From NCBI RefSeq assembly GCF_031326345.1, contig NZ_CP133671.1, positions 1,736,001-1,800,000 of the forward strand: 64,000 nt of DNA. Reading direction: 5' to 3'. The notes below the pieces were generated by a model. It did not search any database and was not told the DNA's origin. It was given only the letters and a program-made list of their open reading frames with translations. Position 1 is the stretch's first letter. Each line of letters starts with the position of its first letter. Made by a program: the position numbers and the translations under genes. The stretch comes from Aureispira sp. CCB-E (GTDB lineage Bacteria > Bacteroidota > Bacteroidia > Chitinophagales > Saprospiraceae). This document shows, in pieces, positions 54,445 to 63,880 of the stretch.

Positions 54445-57393
54445 CTAAAAAGTATCATAAACTCCTCGCTCTACAGGTACTTCAAGGAAGCCTAAGGAAC
54501 CAGGTTTTACACGAATAAAAAAGCTCCAAGTTTGTCGTTCGGGTTGCCAACTCAAACCCATTTGCCAACAGTGTAAATCTCTAGAAAATGTAAAGTCAGG
54601 GAATGTAATTCGTTCGTCTTTAAAACTATATCCAATGTTTCCGACTCGAATGCCCCAGCCTTTGGATAGGTTGATAAAACCAGAAAATGATAGTTGATGT
54701 GCTGTCACAACGGTACTATCCACCCCATCTATATATCTATTGTTAACAATCAAGTTGTAACCAATATTAATGTTTTTGATCAGTTCAAACTGTTTTTTGT
54801 CCTTGTCTTCTTTGACCCCTTTCTTTCTAAAGATGTCTCTCAAATCCTTAGAAGTAATACTTGTAGAAGCATTAAATGACATAGACGTAACTCGCACAAG
54901 TCGTTTGCTTAGTGTATACTCAAAGGTGTTGATTCTTGCATTATTTTCTGGATTGGCAGCATAAGGATCAAAAGTAGACGAAAAGCGAATATTAATTTTT
55001 TTGAACAAAGTAGTATTGACATTAAAATTAATAGGAGATAGGTGCAGTGAATCCGCTGCGATGTTATAATTACCACTAATGGTCGCCGTAGGAATGAGAA
55101 CAATTTTCTTAAAAGGTTCTTTATTTAAAGAATCTTGCAGTGGTTTTTTGACTTTTGCCTCAAACCTTGTACCGATAGAATAGGTTAATAGAGCCGTACG
55201 CCCAGAGGGGGGGGCAAAAGCAAAGTAATTGTAGCGGCGCAACTGTTCTGGATAGCGAGTATCTGTTTGCACCGAATCGTAATAATAATCGTAGGCGTTC
55301 TCATAACTAGGTTCCCAGTTGAATCCTACGGTTGGAGAAATAACTGCTCGAAGACTTTTTAGTGCCCCCCAATTAAATTCACCAGTAGCATAAATTTGAG
55401 TATTTACATTTACCCCTGCACTAAATTTATGAGTGCTAAAAAAGCCATATTCTCTATAATTATCAACTGTTCCATAGGAAGTCGTATCGGTGGCATCACT
55501 AGGATTAACGACTGGGGTAGGGTCTAAAAATTGGCGGTTGCGATAAAAGAACCATCGTTGAGAATAATTGACATTGGGCTGAACGTTGATGACCTTAAAT
55601 AGCTTGAATGAAAAATTGAGTCTAGGACTATGAGTAATGCTATAGTTCATATTCTCAATGGCTTCTTCTAGACCTCCAGGCTGAAAAAGAGCAGTGTCGG
55701 TCGTTGTAATGGTATTGCTACCATTCATATTATAACTAAATCCAATGCGCTCGTACCAACGTTGCTTTCCTGAAATATTTTTTCGTTTAAATGGAAAGAT
55801 TTGATTCATATTGAATGTCAATTGCGGGAACGTAATTGTCATGGCATTGGTTTGGGTATTTTGACTGTGAGACAGCCTTGCCGATATCGAAAAAGGCGTA
55901 CCTAGAAAACGTTTGGTATACGATATATTGGAGTTAAAGGTAGCTGCTAAGACATTGTCCGCATCGTTGAATGTATTTCTATTATAATCAGAAGTACCAA
56001 AATTGATTGTTCCTGTAAAATTTTGACTAGGATGAGCTTGTGGCGATTGAGTATGCGTCCAACTAACCTTGAATTCATTGGTTAAGTCATAACCAGGCGT
56101 TCCTTTGTCGTCAATTTGTAAGCGGGTATAACCTAGTTCCACCGTTCCCTGTCCCTTGTAACGAATGTTATAGTTCGATTTAATTCTAGTTCTTAAGGAA
56201 CCTCTCATATAAAAATCTCCCGTTACCTTTAAATCCCAGTATTCGCTTAATCCCAAATAAAAACCAATTTCTCGAATCCCGGGTCCTAAGGTTGGTGAAA
56301 AATCTAAATCCATACTTAGAATAAGACCAGAGCGTTTGTTTTTGGTAATGGGGAAAAATCCAAATGGCAACAAAACAGGAGTGGGGGAGCCCATAATTTC
56401 TAAAAAAGAAGGTCCCACGACAATCAGTTTACCAGGGATAATTTTGGCTTTAGAAGCACGTATTCCAAAGTGAGGATGCTTGGCATCACAAGTTGTATAC
56501 AAACAGCCTTGACTGTAGAGTATATTTTGCGAATTGTCCGTTGTACTATCGCCCCCTTTACTAATAAACTTGGTGGCATTAGAAACCAAATAACCATCTC
56601 CTTGTTGTGTAGAAGCATCGTATATTTTACCTTTTTTTGTCTTGAAGTTAAATTCAATTCTCCGAGCCGTAAATTGTTGCGTTTTATCATCAAAAAATGG
56701 GCATTGAATTTCATTTCCAGCACTATCCAAAAGACAGGTCGCTGTAGCGACATTGGTTAAAAAGTTAAACTCAATATAACCAGCTTTTAGGTTATACTGC
56801 TCATAAAACACCTCAGCATTATTATACATATAGACCTTGCGATCAACTAAGTCGTAAATCATGGAATCAGCAGATTCGTATTGAACTGGCAAATCCAATG
56901 AATCTTGAGAATATCGAATGACTTTTTCGTCTGCCCCAGAAGTAGTAGGGATGGTATCTAAACTATCTATAATACTTGAATCTGGAAGGATAACAGTCAT
57001 AAAGTCTGTGCTATCAATAAAGGTAGAATCTAGTTGGTTTAAGGTATCTATGCCTTCGGTTGCTAACGTATCTAAATGGAAGGTATCAGTAGGCGTAAGA
57101 ATTGGGTTAATAGAAGTATCAGGATCAACAAAAGGGATTGAATCGGTTGCAACAACAGGCGTCGTGGTTGATGCTGTATCAGCAGATGCCAACCGATCTT
57201 TTTTTGCAGCAACAAGCGTGTCGTTGGCAACTTGTGCTTGAAGCTTTTTAGCTTGTTTTTTTTGTAATCGTTGCGTTTTTCTAGCAGCCCTCGCTTGACG
57301 GGTATTATAGGGAAAACCACAACTTGAACAAAAAATTGAACAAATAGTAAGAAAGCAAAGAAGTTTGTAATATTTTTGTACTAATAATGCCAC
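54445..57393 (-). CDS. lptD: LPS-assembly protein LptD, Bacteroidota type
   Basis: The protein is 982 aa. A signal region with a lipobox-like end (ICSIFCSSC, Cys25) is followed by a basic then Thr/Asp-rich linker (about 30-160). The OstA/LptA-like domain (about 165-330: DSMIYDLVDRKVYMYNNAEVFYEQ, AGYIEFNF) forms the jellyroll that receives LPS. The rest is a 26-stranded barrel (GPGIREIGFYLG to the end). It would insert LPS into the outer membrane. A -7-like TACTTTTG lies at 57462-57469 on the minus strand. It is divergent from the amidase and MlaD genes, an arrangement often seen in this phylum. Confidence 0.87.
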   Translation of the reverse strand: MALLVQKYYKLLCFLTICSIFCSSCGFPYNTRQARAARKTQRLQKKQAKKLQAQVANDTLVAAKKDRLASADTASTTTPVVATDSIPFVDPDTSINPILTPTDTFHLDTLATEGIDTLNQLDSTFIDSTDFMTVILPDSSIIDSLDTIPTTSGADEKVIRYSQDSLDLPVQYESADSMIYDLVDRKVYMYNNAEVFYEQYNLKAGYIEFNFLTNVATATCLLDSAGNEIQCPFFDDKTQQFTARRIEFNFKTKKGKIYDASTQQGDGYLVSNATKFISKGGDSTTDNSQNILYSQGCLYTTCDAKHPHFGIRASKAKIIPGKLIVVGPSFLEIMGSPTPVLLPFGFFPITKNKRSGLILSMDLDFSPTLGPGIREIGFYLGLSEYWDLKVTGDFYMRGSLRTRIKSNYNIRYKGQGTVELGYTRLQIDDKGTPGYDLTNEFKVSWTHTQSPQAHPSQNFTGTINFGTSDYNRNTFNDADNVLAATFNSNISYTKRFLGTPFSISARLSHSQNTQTNAMTITFPQLTFNMNQIFPFKRKNISGKQRWYERIGFSYNMNGSNTITTTDTALFQPGGLEEAIENMNYSITHSPRLNFSFKLFKVINVQPNVNYSQRWFFYRNRQFLDPTPVVNPSDATDTTSYGTVDNYREYGFFSTHKFSAGVNVNTQIYATGEFNWGALKSLRAVISPTVGFNWEPSYENAYDYYYDSVQTDTRYPEQLRRYNYFAFAPPSGRTALLTYSIGTRFEAKVKKPLQDSLNKEPFKKIVLIPTATISGNYNIAADSLHLSPINFNVNTTLFKKINIRFSSTFDPYAANPENNARINTFEYTLSKRLVRVTSMSFNASTSITSKDLRDIFRKKGVKEDKDKKQFELIKNINIGYNLIVNNRYIDGVDSTVVTAHQLSFSGFINLSKGWGIRVGNIGYSFKDERITFPDFTFSRDLHCWQMGLSWQPERQTWSFFIRVKPGSLGFLEVPVERGVYDTF

Positions 57394-57931
57394 TTGTTGT
57401 TGAATTAAGAAGTTGAAGTCCCAGTATTATTTTGTCCATACCTATCAACTTCAGGAAAGAACAAAAGTACAATTATTCATTTTTATTCTAAAAGAATTAA
57501 GAGACATTATTAGGAATTAATTTGCAGGGTTAAAAAATAGGATTTGGGGAATTTATTTACAAGGAAAAAGCTTCACAGGGAGTACTATTTTTTTGTTTTA
57601 ATAAATCTCAAAATCAGTATTTTTATTTCTCACAAAACCAATTTCTAACAATGTCTAAGGATTGAAAGATTGATTTTTTTCAAATCGAATTGCTAGACAA
57701 TTGGTAAGAAAGATATTTTTATCAAAAAATTAGTTGTTTCGTTTTTTCTTTAACGCAATATTTGGCTGTTTTTAACGATCTTTAAGTGATTTAGCCCCAA
57801 TTATTATTCGAAAATCACACGAGCCTAAAATTTGTCAACGAGTTTTAATTTTTAATCAAATCCCTTGGGGTATGTGATGTACTACAGGCTTCTTTGCTTG
57901 ATGTGTTGCAACCTTGTAATCTGTAAGTATT
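57394..57931. other. Divergent intergenic region between lptD and the amidase gene
   Basis: This 538-bp region is very AT-rich. On the minus strand TACTTTTG (57469-57462) is a full -7 match about 62 bp ahead of lptD with no TTG at the expected distance. On the plus strand no consensus promoter is clear. No ORF or hairpin of note. Confidence 0.4.
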
Positions 57932-59269
57932 GTGGAAAAATCAACAATTGTTGCTATTTTTTTATTTGTTTGTTTGCCCTTTTTCTCTGAAACTTCAACT
58001 TATCAATCAAGACCATCCAATAGTGTTTTTACGATAGTAATTGACCCTGGACATGGAGGGAAAGATAGTGGTGCTTTGGGAAGCGTGGTCAAAGAGAAAG
58101 ATATTGCTTTGAAATTAGCCCTTCGATTGGGGCAATATGTACAGCAGTATATGCCTGGCGTACGGGTTTTGTATACCAGAACCACAGATAGTTTTATCCC
58201 GCTGCATCAACGCATTGCCATTGCTAATAATAATCATGCAGATTTGTTTTTTTCCATTCATTGTAATTCGATGCTGCATAGAACCAATACGGTTGCAGGA
58301 ACGGAAACGTATGTGATGGGATTGCATCGAGTTGAAGAAAATTTGAATGTTGCTAAAAGAGAAAATAAAGCGGTTCTGTTAGAAAAAGACTATGCTCAAA
58401 ACTATGGTGGCTATGATCCACATTCTTCTGAAGGTCATATTATGTTAAGTATGTATCAGAATGCTTACTTATCTCAAAGTTTGTTGTTAGCAGAAAAAGT
58501 AGAGCAACAATTTATACATACTGCTAAACGCAAAAGTAGAGGCGTAAAGCAAGCTGGTTTTTTGGTGCTTAGAGCAGCAACGATGCCTTCTGTTTTGGTC
58601 GAAACAGGATTTTTGTCAAATACTATAGAAGAAAGTTATCTCAATTCGGAAAAAGGACAAGTGTATACTGCTTCTGCAATGTATCGAGCTTTAAAAGAGT
58701 ACAAATATGCCGTAGAACAGGCAACGAATTATAATTATCGAATGGTGAAAGGACGTTCAACGACTAAAACACAACCTACCTATTCAACAACAGCTTTGGC
58801 TAAGAAGCATTATTATCAAAAGACACCCGAAAAACACCAATTTGTTCGAAAGACAGTTGTTCCTGATTCTAAGCCGTTGGTTAATGAAGCTATATTTGAT
58901 GCGCCTAGACAGTCATTCAATGAAGAGCCTCCTGTGAAGGAAATGCCTTCGATTACAGAAATGTATCCAACAAGTTTGCAACCAATCAAGCCCAGAAGTG
59001 TTTATAATACTAACAATAAAACTGTTTTTAGAGTCCAGTTAGCCGCAGTAGCACAAAAAACAAGCGTAAAAACGGGAACTTGGGCAGCCATCGAAGGAGT
59101 AGAGTGTGTGAAAGTAGGAAACTCTTATAAACTTTTGATTGGAACGTATATAGACTTGAATACTGCTGCACAACAACAAGAATATTGGCGTCAGAATGGA
59201 TTTAAAGATGCCTTTATTGTAGCGTTTAGAAATGGTCAAAGAATTTCTATGGCAGAAGCTATTCAGTAA
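57932..59269 (+). CDS. N-acetylmuramoyl-L-alanine amidase with SPOR-like C-terminus
   Basis: The protein is 445 aa with a GTG start. A short hydrophobic export segment (IVAIFLFVCLPFFSETSTY) precedes the Amidase_3 domain (about 30-245): VIDPGHGGKDSGA with the zinc His, FFSIHCNSM, VETGFLSN with the catalytic Glu. A Pro/Lys-rich linker follows, and then a SPOR-like domain (about 360-440, VFRVQLAAVAQK, VKVGNSYKLLIGTY) that binds septal glycan. It cleaves the amide between MurNAc and the stem peptide, for cell separation. It is upstream of two MlaD genes, a linkage common in Bacteroidota. Confidence 0.93.
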   Translation: MEKSTIVAIFLFVCLPFFSETSTYQSRPSNSVFTIVIDPGHGGKDSGALGSVVKEKDIALKLALRLGQYVQQYMPGVRVLYTRTTDSFIPLHQRIAIANNNHADLFFSIHCNSMLHRTNTVAGTETYVMGLHRVEENLNVAKRENKAVLLEKDYAQNYGGYDPHSSEGHIMLSMYQNAYLSQSLLLAEKVEQQFIHTAKRKSRGVKQAGFLVLRAATMPSVLVETGFLSNTIEESYLNSEKGQVYTASAMYRALKEYKYAVEQATNYNYRMVKGRSTTKTQPTYSTTALAKKHYYQKTPEKHQFVRKTVVPDSKPLVNEAIFDAPRQSFNEEPPVKEMPSITEMYPTSLQPIKPRSVYNTNNKTVFRVQLAAVAQKTSVKTGTWAAIEGVECVKVGNSYKLLIGTYIDLNTAAQQQEYWRQNGFKDAFIVAFRNGQRISMAEAIQ

Positions 59270-59799
59270 TAATAATAGAGCCAATGTGATGCACTTTAAT
59301 TGTACAACTATTCTCAAATGCTTCATTTATTCAAAAGAATTTATTTACTTTGGTATGTTGTAGCTGTGTTTAGAACTGACCTAAATATTCTTTGAGTAAA
59401 AAATCTAATTTGTAATTGTTGCTTGATGAATTGAAATGGTTGGTTTACTATTTGTGGTTTGGTGCAAAATTTGGTGACAGAACGAAAAACTAAGCCTATG
59501 ATCTCATGGACTTAGCAAATGCCACACAGCTAAACTACTATCTAAAGATAGAAAAGTAAATTGTCGGAAATTTGCAGCAATAGTTTGAGGTTCATTTTAA
59601 GGAAAGGTAGTCGAATTTGACCGAATGTACAGTACTTGAATATCCAACAAGCAGATCGATGGATTTTATTTTTTAGATTTACTACTACTTCGTGGGGGTG
59701 TCGTATCATATTACTTCGTGATAGCTGCGTAGTTGATTATTAATACAATACGATTTTAAAGCAGACTATTGAATTTACTTAATACAAAAAAAAATCAAC
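59270..59799. other. Long intergenic region with a double family 1 repeat copy
   Basis: Of these 530 bp, 59680-59738 carry two CTACTTCGTGG/TTACTTCGTGA copies followed by AGCTGCGTAGTTGATTATT, the reverse half of family 1. TGGTGCAAAATTTGG (59460-59474) is a weak sigma-54-like match too far from the next start to be convincing. No ORF. Confidence 0.5.
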
Positions 59800-60816
59800 T
59801 TGGAAATATCTAAAGAAGCAAGGGTGGGGTTTATTGGTCTTGTTATTTTATTTACGACCTTATTTACCTTTAATTACCTGAATCGACAAAATGTATTCTC
59901 TAGAAACTTGATTCTTAAAGCTAAATTTAAGGATTTGGAGTTTTTAAAGATGGGAAACCCTGTTTATATAAAAGGGCGAGAATACGGAAGAGTCGTTGCT
60001 ATATATAAGGTAGGAGACGTTTTGTGGGCGGACTTGGATATTGAACCTTCTGCCAAAATACCACAAGATGCAAGGGCTAATATTACCGAACTTTCTTTGT
60101 TGGGAGGTAGAATGGTAACCATTGACTATACTGGCGCTTGTGATGGTGACGATTGCTTGAAAAATGGTGATATTATAATTGGTGGTGTCAACAATATGAA
60201 AATGCAGGTGGCAGCAGTTGCAAAACCGATCTTAGAGTCGTTTGGTAAGGTAGCCGATACACTAATGGGACCAAATGGTATGGATAAGATGCTAACAAAA
60301 GCTTATAATTCAGTAGCTAGTTTGCGCAAAACTACCAATGGGCTCGAAGGTAAAATGAGAGGAATGAATAGAACATTACCAAGCACAATTAAGAGTTTTA
60401 AAGAACTCACGGCAGGTTTGTTAGAGGGAGAGGTGGATGCCACAGCGGTAACACCAACTCGTGAAATGGCAATGGCGTTAGACTCTTTGTTGGATAACTT
60501 ATCTTCTTTGACGGAAGAAGATATTGAAGCTATGACAAAAATATTGTACACCTTAAAGGAACAAGCAGAAGCATTGCCTAAAAACATCCAAAAGGCAGAG
60601 GCTATTATAGCAAAAGCTGACGATACATTGGATAGCTTGAACTTAAAAATTGCTCCTTACAAAGAAGGTGCGTCGGGAATGGTACCTAAACTGTTGTATG
60701 ATGCTGATTACAAAGATAGTTTAAACAATAGTGTAGAAAATGTTTCTCAGAAGCTTCGTGACATTCGAGAACAGCCACAAAATAATCTTTCATTAAGAAA
60801 GAAAAAAAAGAAGTAA
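59800..60816 (+). CDS. MlaD/MCE family protein (first of two)
   Basis: The protein is 338 aa with a TTG start; no ATG lies between it and the in-frame stop at 59770. An N-terminal membrane anchor (VGFIGLVILFTTLFTFNYLN, about 8-28) is followed by one MCE domain (about 38-118: LKAKFKDLEFLKMGNPVYIKGREYG, LSLLGGRMVTIDY). The rest is helical with a basic end (RKKKKK). MCE proteins form periplasmic rings that shuttle phospholipid between membranes with an MlaE/MlaF ABC transporter; these genes are not in the window. A second MCE gene follows after 51 bp. Confidence 0.9.
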   Translation: MEISKEARVGFIGLVILFTTLFTFNYLNRQNVFSRNLILKAKFKDLEFLKMGNPVYIKGREYGRVVAIYKVGDVLWADLDIEPSAKIPQDARANITELSLLGGRMVTIDYTGACDGDDCLKNGDIIIGGVNNMKMQVAAVAKPILESFGKVADTLMGPNGMDKMLTKAYNSVASLRKTTNGLEGKMRGMNRTLPSTIKSFKELTAGLLEGEVDATAVTPTREMAMALDSLLDNLSSLTEEDIEAMTKILYTLKEQAEALPKNIQKAEAIIAKADDTLDSLNLKIAPYKEGASGMVPKLLYDADYKDSLNNSVENVSQKLRDIREQPQNNLSLRKKKKK

Positions 60817-60867
60817 CTTATTGCATTAAAACATAAGGAATTATTATAAAATTAAAACATAAAGAAC

Positions 60868-61914
60868 GTGCGTAACGAAGTTAAAATTGGTATTCTGGGC
60901 TTAGTGTCTATCGTCTTATTAATTTGGGGGTACAACTTTTTACAAGGAAAGAATATATTTTCATCAGATATCGTTGCGAATGCAGTGTTTACTTCTGTTG
61001 ATGGTTTAAACATTGCCGCTCCTGTAACAATTAGTGGATATAAAGTTGGTGCAGTAACAAATATCAAACCTTCTCCAGATTACTCTCATGTAATTGTGGA
61101 AATGAATATTCAGGATGGTACCAAAATACCTAAAGATGCGAGAGCTGTCCTTGTACAACCTTCGTTGATGGGAGGCAAAGAAATTTCTTTGAAATTTGTA
61201 GGTGATTGTGGCAATGATTGTTTAGAGTCGGGAGGAACATTACAAGGAAATGTATCGGGTATGGTTGATGGTATTCTAGAGGTGGCGGATCCTTATTTAG
61301 GTAAAATTGATACCATACTAGGTGCTGTCGCTAAGTTGTCTATGGATGATAACAAGCAATTGAACGCTACCTTTAAAGAATTACAAGGGGTTATTACTAA
61401 TGTAAAAGTATTGACGGATTTAGTGAATAATCTATTGGTTAGTTCATCTGTAAATATCTCTGTAGCCTTATCTAATCTAAAGAAAATTACAGGAAATATT
61501 AAGGATAGTAATGGAGAAATTACTAGTATGTTGCAAAATATTAATACCATTACAACACAGGTTAAAGATGCCGATTTAGAAAAAACAATTGCCTCTGCTA
61601 AAGAAGCATTGGACAATATTAATCAAGTAGTCAATGGGCTAGATGGTACTTTGAGCAAAGCCAATAACATGATTGATAATATTGGGAAAATTACAGATTT
61701 TGAAAATCAAAATGGTTTGGTCGCTGCGTTGTTCAATGACAAAAACTTTAAAGGAGATATTGACGAAGTAGTTGAAAATCTAAATTTATTGCTTCAAGAT
61801 ATCCGCTTGCATCCAGAACGTTATAAAACGGTTCTTAGTGGCAAGTACAAGCCATATAAACCCGTTGATCAAGATCCTAAATTGAAAGATGGTAAAGATC
61901 CTAAAGACCAATAA
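60868..61914 (+). CDS. MlaD/MCE family protein (second of two)
   Basis: The protein is 348 aa with a GTG start. An N-terminal anchor (VKIGILGLVSIVLLIWGYNFL) is followed by one MCE domain (about 36-117: VANAVFTSVDGLNIAAPVTISGYKVG, PSLMGGKEISLKF), then a long helical region with heptad-like spacing (NLKKITGNIKDSNGEITSML). It is a paralogue of the preceding gene and probably forms a mixed or second ring. It is likely co-transcribed with the first and ended by the hairpin at 61941. Confidence 0.92.
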   Translation: MRNEVKIGILGLVSIVLLIWGYNFLQGKNIFSSDIVANAVFTSVDGLNIAAPVTISGYKVGAVTNIKPSPDYSHVIVEMNIQDGTKIPKDARAVLVQPSLMGGKEISLKFVGDCGNDCLESGGTLQGNVSGMVDGILEVADPYLGKIDTILGAVAKLSMDDNKQLNATFKELQGVITNVKVLTDLVNNLLVSSSVNISVALSNLKKITGNIKDSNGEITSMLQNINTITTQVKDADLEKTIASAKEALDNINQVVNGLDGTLSKANNMIDNIGKITDFENQNGLVAALFNDKNFKGDIDEVVENLNLLLQDIRLHPERYKTVLSGKYKPYKPVDQDPKLKDGKDPKDQ

Positions 61915-61940
61915 TCGAACGGTTAAAAATAAATAATAGG

Positions 61941-61976
61941 AGAGGGCAAGTGGTTTCAACTACTTGTCCTCTTTTT
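61941..61976 (+). terminator. Terminator of the MlaD operon
   Basis: AGAGGGCAAGTGGTT (61941-61955) pairs with AACTACTTGTCCTCT (61958-61972) with wobble pairs, followed by TTTTT. It is a 15-bp stem. Confidence 0.9.
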
Positions 61977-61992
61977 GTGTGTATGGATGCTA

Positions 61993-62006
61993 TCAATAGT
62001 TAGCTG
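61993..62006. repeat. Partial family 1 repeat copy
   Basis: CAATAGTTAGCTGC, identical to the first 14 bases of the 42006 copy region but without the CTACTTCGTGG part. It lies at the 3' end of the following minus-strand gene. Confidence 0.45.
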
Positions 62007-62032
62007 CAATTTTACAGAATGCCGCTGCTTTT

Positions 62033-62611
62033 TTAGCGCAAAACAGCACTTGTTTTTTCCAATCCTTTAAAACTTTCATGATAATGCGTTGGTCGATTTT
62101 GTTCGGCTCGACTAGGTGCTCTTCTACTAGGAGCAATGCGAATTTCATGGCCGTTATAGACTTCATTGAGAATACGAATTTCATTTCTAAAGTCTTGATG
62201 CGCTGTTGATGCTTTTTCTAAGTCAATACAAATAGGAGCTTGATAAACTTGATAAACTTTATCTGCTGTTGCATCAATATTAGTGTTGGTTGCTTGTACG
62301 ACTAAACCTAAATCCAATTCGATGCTTCCATCGTGTTGCAGTGCAATTTTGTCAACTTCCAAGATACAGTAACCATCATGATAGATTGAAATAGAATAAT
62401 TTCCTGATCTTAATTGACCAAACCAATAATTTCCAACATGGTCAGTTTTTGTTTTACTATGATACTTATTATTTCTCTTTAAGACTATTTTTGCGTTATG
62501 TAGTGTTGATTTTGTAACTTGGCTGTAAATCTTTCCTGTGATAAAACCAGATTGAGCATAAGAACGCGGACTTAATACTAAGAAAGTATATGTTAAAATT
62601 ATAAGCATCAT
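62033..62611 (-). CDS. Secreted protein with carboxypeptidase-regulatory-like domain, 192 aa
   Basis: The signal peptide is MMLIILTYTFLVLSPRSYAQ. The mature start SGFITGKIYSQVTKSTLHNAKIVL and HVGNYWFGQLRSGNYSISIYHDGY is an Ig-like CarboxypepD_reg fold (about 22-105), the same fold that precedes TonB plugs, here alone. The last 60 residues form a charged tail with a conserved-looking DFRNEIRILNEVYNG and an Arg/Ala/Pro-rich stretch. Its role is unknown; it probably sits in the periplasm or on the surface. The 306-bp gap upstream to 62917 shows a family 2 copy at 62700-62717 and a -7-like TATGTTTG (62857-62864) for the next plus-strand gene. Confidence 0.78.
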   Translation of the reverse strand: MMLIILTYTFLVLSPRSYAQSGFITGKIYSQVTKSTLHNAKIVLKRNNKYHSKTKTDHVGNYWFGQLRSGNYSISIYHDGYCILEVDKIALQHDGSIELDLGLVVQATNTNIDATADKVYQVYQAPICIDLEKASTAHQDFRNEIRILNEVYNGHEIRIAPSRRAPSRAEQNRPTHYHESFKGLEKTSAVLR

Positions 62612-62699
62612 AACCGAGAGTCGTTAAAGTGAAAAAGAGCTCTTAATAATACGATAGCAAGTAATTCAGTAGCAAAAAATCTTATAGAGTAGACTCTTG

Positions 62700-62717
62700 T
62701 TCTGAGTGATTGCCTAA
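62700..62717 (+). repeat. Diverged family 2 repeat copy
   Basis: TTCTGAGTGATTGCCTAA matches TTCTGAACGATTACTTAG at 13 of 18 positions. It lies in the divergent intergenic region. Confidence 0.35.
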
Positions 62718-62926
62718 CTAAAAAATAGGTGTATTATTGTTTGAGTAGTTGGTACAAGGCGAACATAGTGGGTTTATGTAGTATAGTAAGTAACTAAGAC
62801 CGTAAGTCAACGACACAACTAAGTGTTTATATAAATATATACGGATAAAAATAGATTATGTTTGGGAATCAATCTATGGAATTAGATCTTTTGTCGAAAG
62901 AATCAAAATGATATAAAGTGATCAGA

Positions 62927-63592
62927 ATGATAGACTTATTAGTGAAACGGACATTGTCAAAAGAAAAAGAAGCAATTTTAGAAAATCGTTTTTTGAGCTT
63001 GTGTCAAGCATTGGGTGTTCCCTTTGTACAAGCCCAAGAGTATTATCAACAATTGTATGACTTGTACCATGAAGAGCATCGACATTATCATAATTTAGTT
63101 CATATTTCAAATTTCTTAAATTTATTGGATCAGTACAAAGCTCAAATAGAAGCGCCTTTATTATTTGAAGTGGCAATATGGTACCACGATGCTATTTATA
63201 CTGTAAAAGCTAAGGATAATGAACGTCAATCTGCCAATTTGGCGCAAGAATTGTTTGAAATCTATTTGGATGTGCCTAGCCTAGAGTATGTTAAGGAACT
63301 TATTTTGAGTACAGAAGGACATTATCCTAGAATAGAAAAAATGGACACTTATTTTTTCTTAGATTTTGATCTCTCAATTTTGGCAGCAAGTACTTTAACT
63401 TATAAATTATACAGCGAAGCCATATGGCAAGAGTACAAAACGGCTTATGTTAAACTGTTGTACAAAATGGGCAGAAAAAAGGTTTTAAAGAACTTTTTAG
63501 CACGTGAGAAAATATACTTTTCGTCTGTTTTTTTTGAGAAATATGAAGAAACGGCACGAAAAAATTTAAAACTAGAACTGAACGGGAAATAA
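62927..63592 (+). CDS. Predicted metal-dependent HD-superfamily phosphohydrolase
   Basis: I prefer the ATG at 62927 (221 aa); a GTG at 62918 would add MIR. The motifs HYHNLVHISNFL, VAIWYHDAIY (the HD pair), LSTEGHYP and FFLDFDLSILAA form the metal-binding set seen in the COG4339 type, around 200 residues, which is the usual length. The protein is all-helical and cytoplasmic. The substrate is not established; the fold cleaves phosphoesters, often of nucleotides. A TATGTTTG -7 element lies 63 bp upstream, with no good -33. Confidence 0.85.
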   Translation: MIDLLVKRTLSKEKEAILENRFLSLCQALGVPFVQAQEYYQQLYDLYHEEHRHYHNLVHISNFLNLLDQYKAQIEAPLLFEVAIWYHDAIYTVKAKDNERQSANLAQELFEIYLDVPSLEYVKELILSTEGHYPRIEKMDTYFFLDFDLSILAASTLTYKLYSEAIWQEYKTAYVKLLYKMGRKKVLKNFLAREKIYFSSVFFEKYEETARKNLKLELNGK

Positions 63593-63880
63593 TAATATTA
63601 CGTTAATTGATGGATTGTTTTGTTTAAAATTGGAATATAAAATGTAACTTACAATATAATATTGCGTTAAGCACTATAAAGATAATCGCCCCCGTCTCTA
63701 GAATTTAATGTTTATTATGTATAGAATATCAAAGGTATCGCCTGAAATAATGCCTTGGGTAAGCTAAATAACCAATTCTTTGTAACAAAAGATTAGGGGA
63801 ATTTTACCTGTATTCTGCTTACAATTGTTTATGCTTGTAAGTTATATGCATATGTAGACGATCACAAAAACGAATAAATC

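Noticed and set aside
59460-59474. TGGTGCAAAATTTGG as a sigma-54 promoter for the MlaD operon
   Set aside because: It would leave a leader of over 300 nt and the -12 element is TTGG; no supporting upstream boxes.
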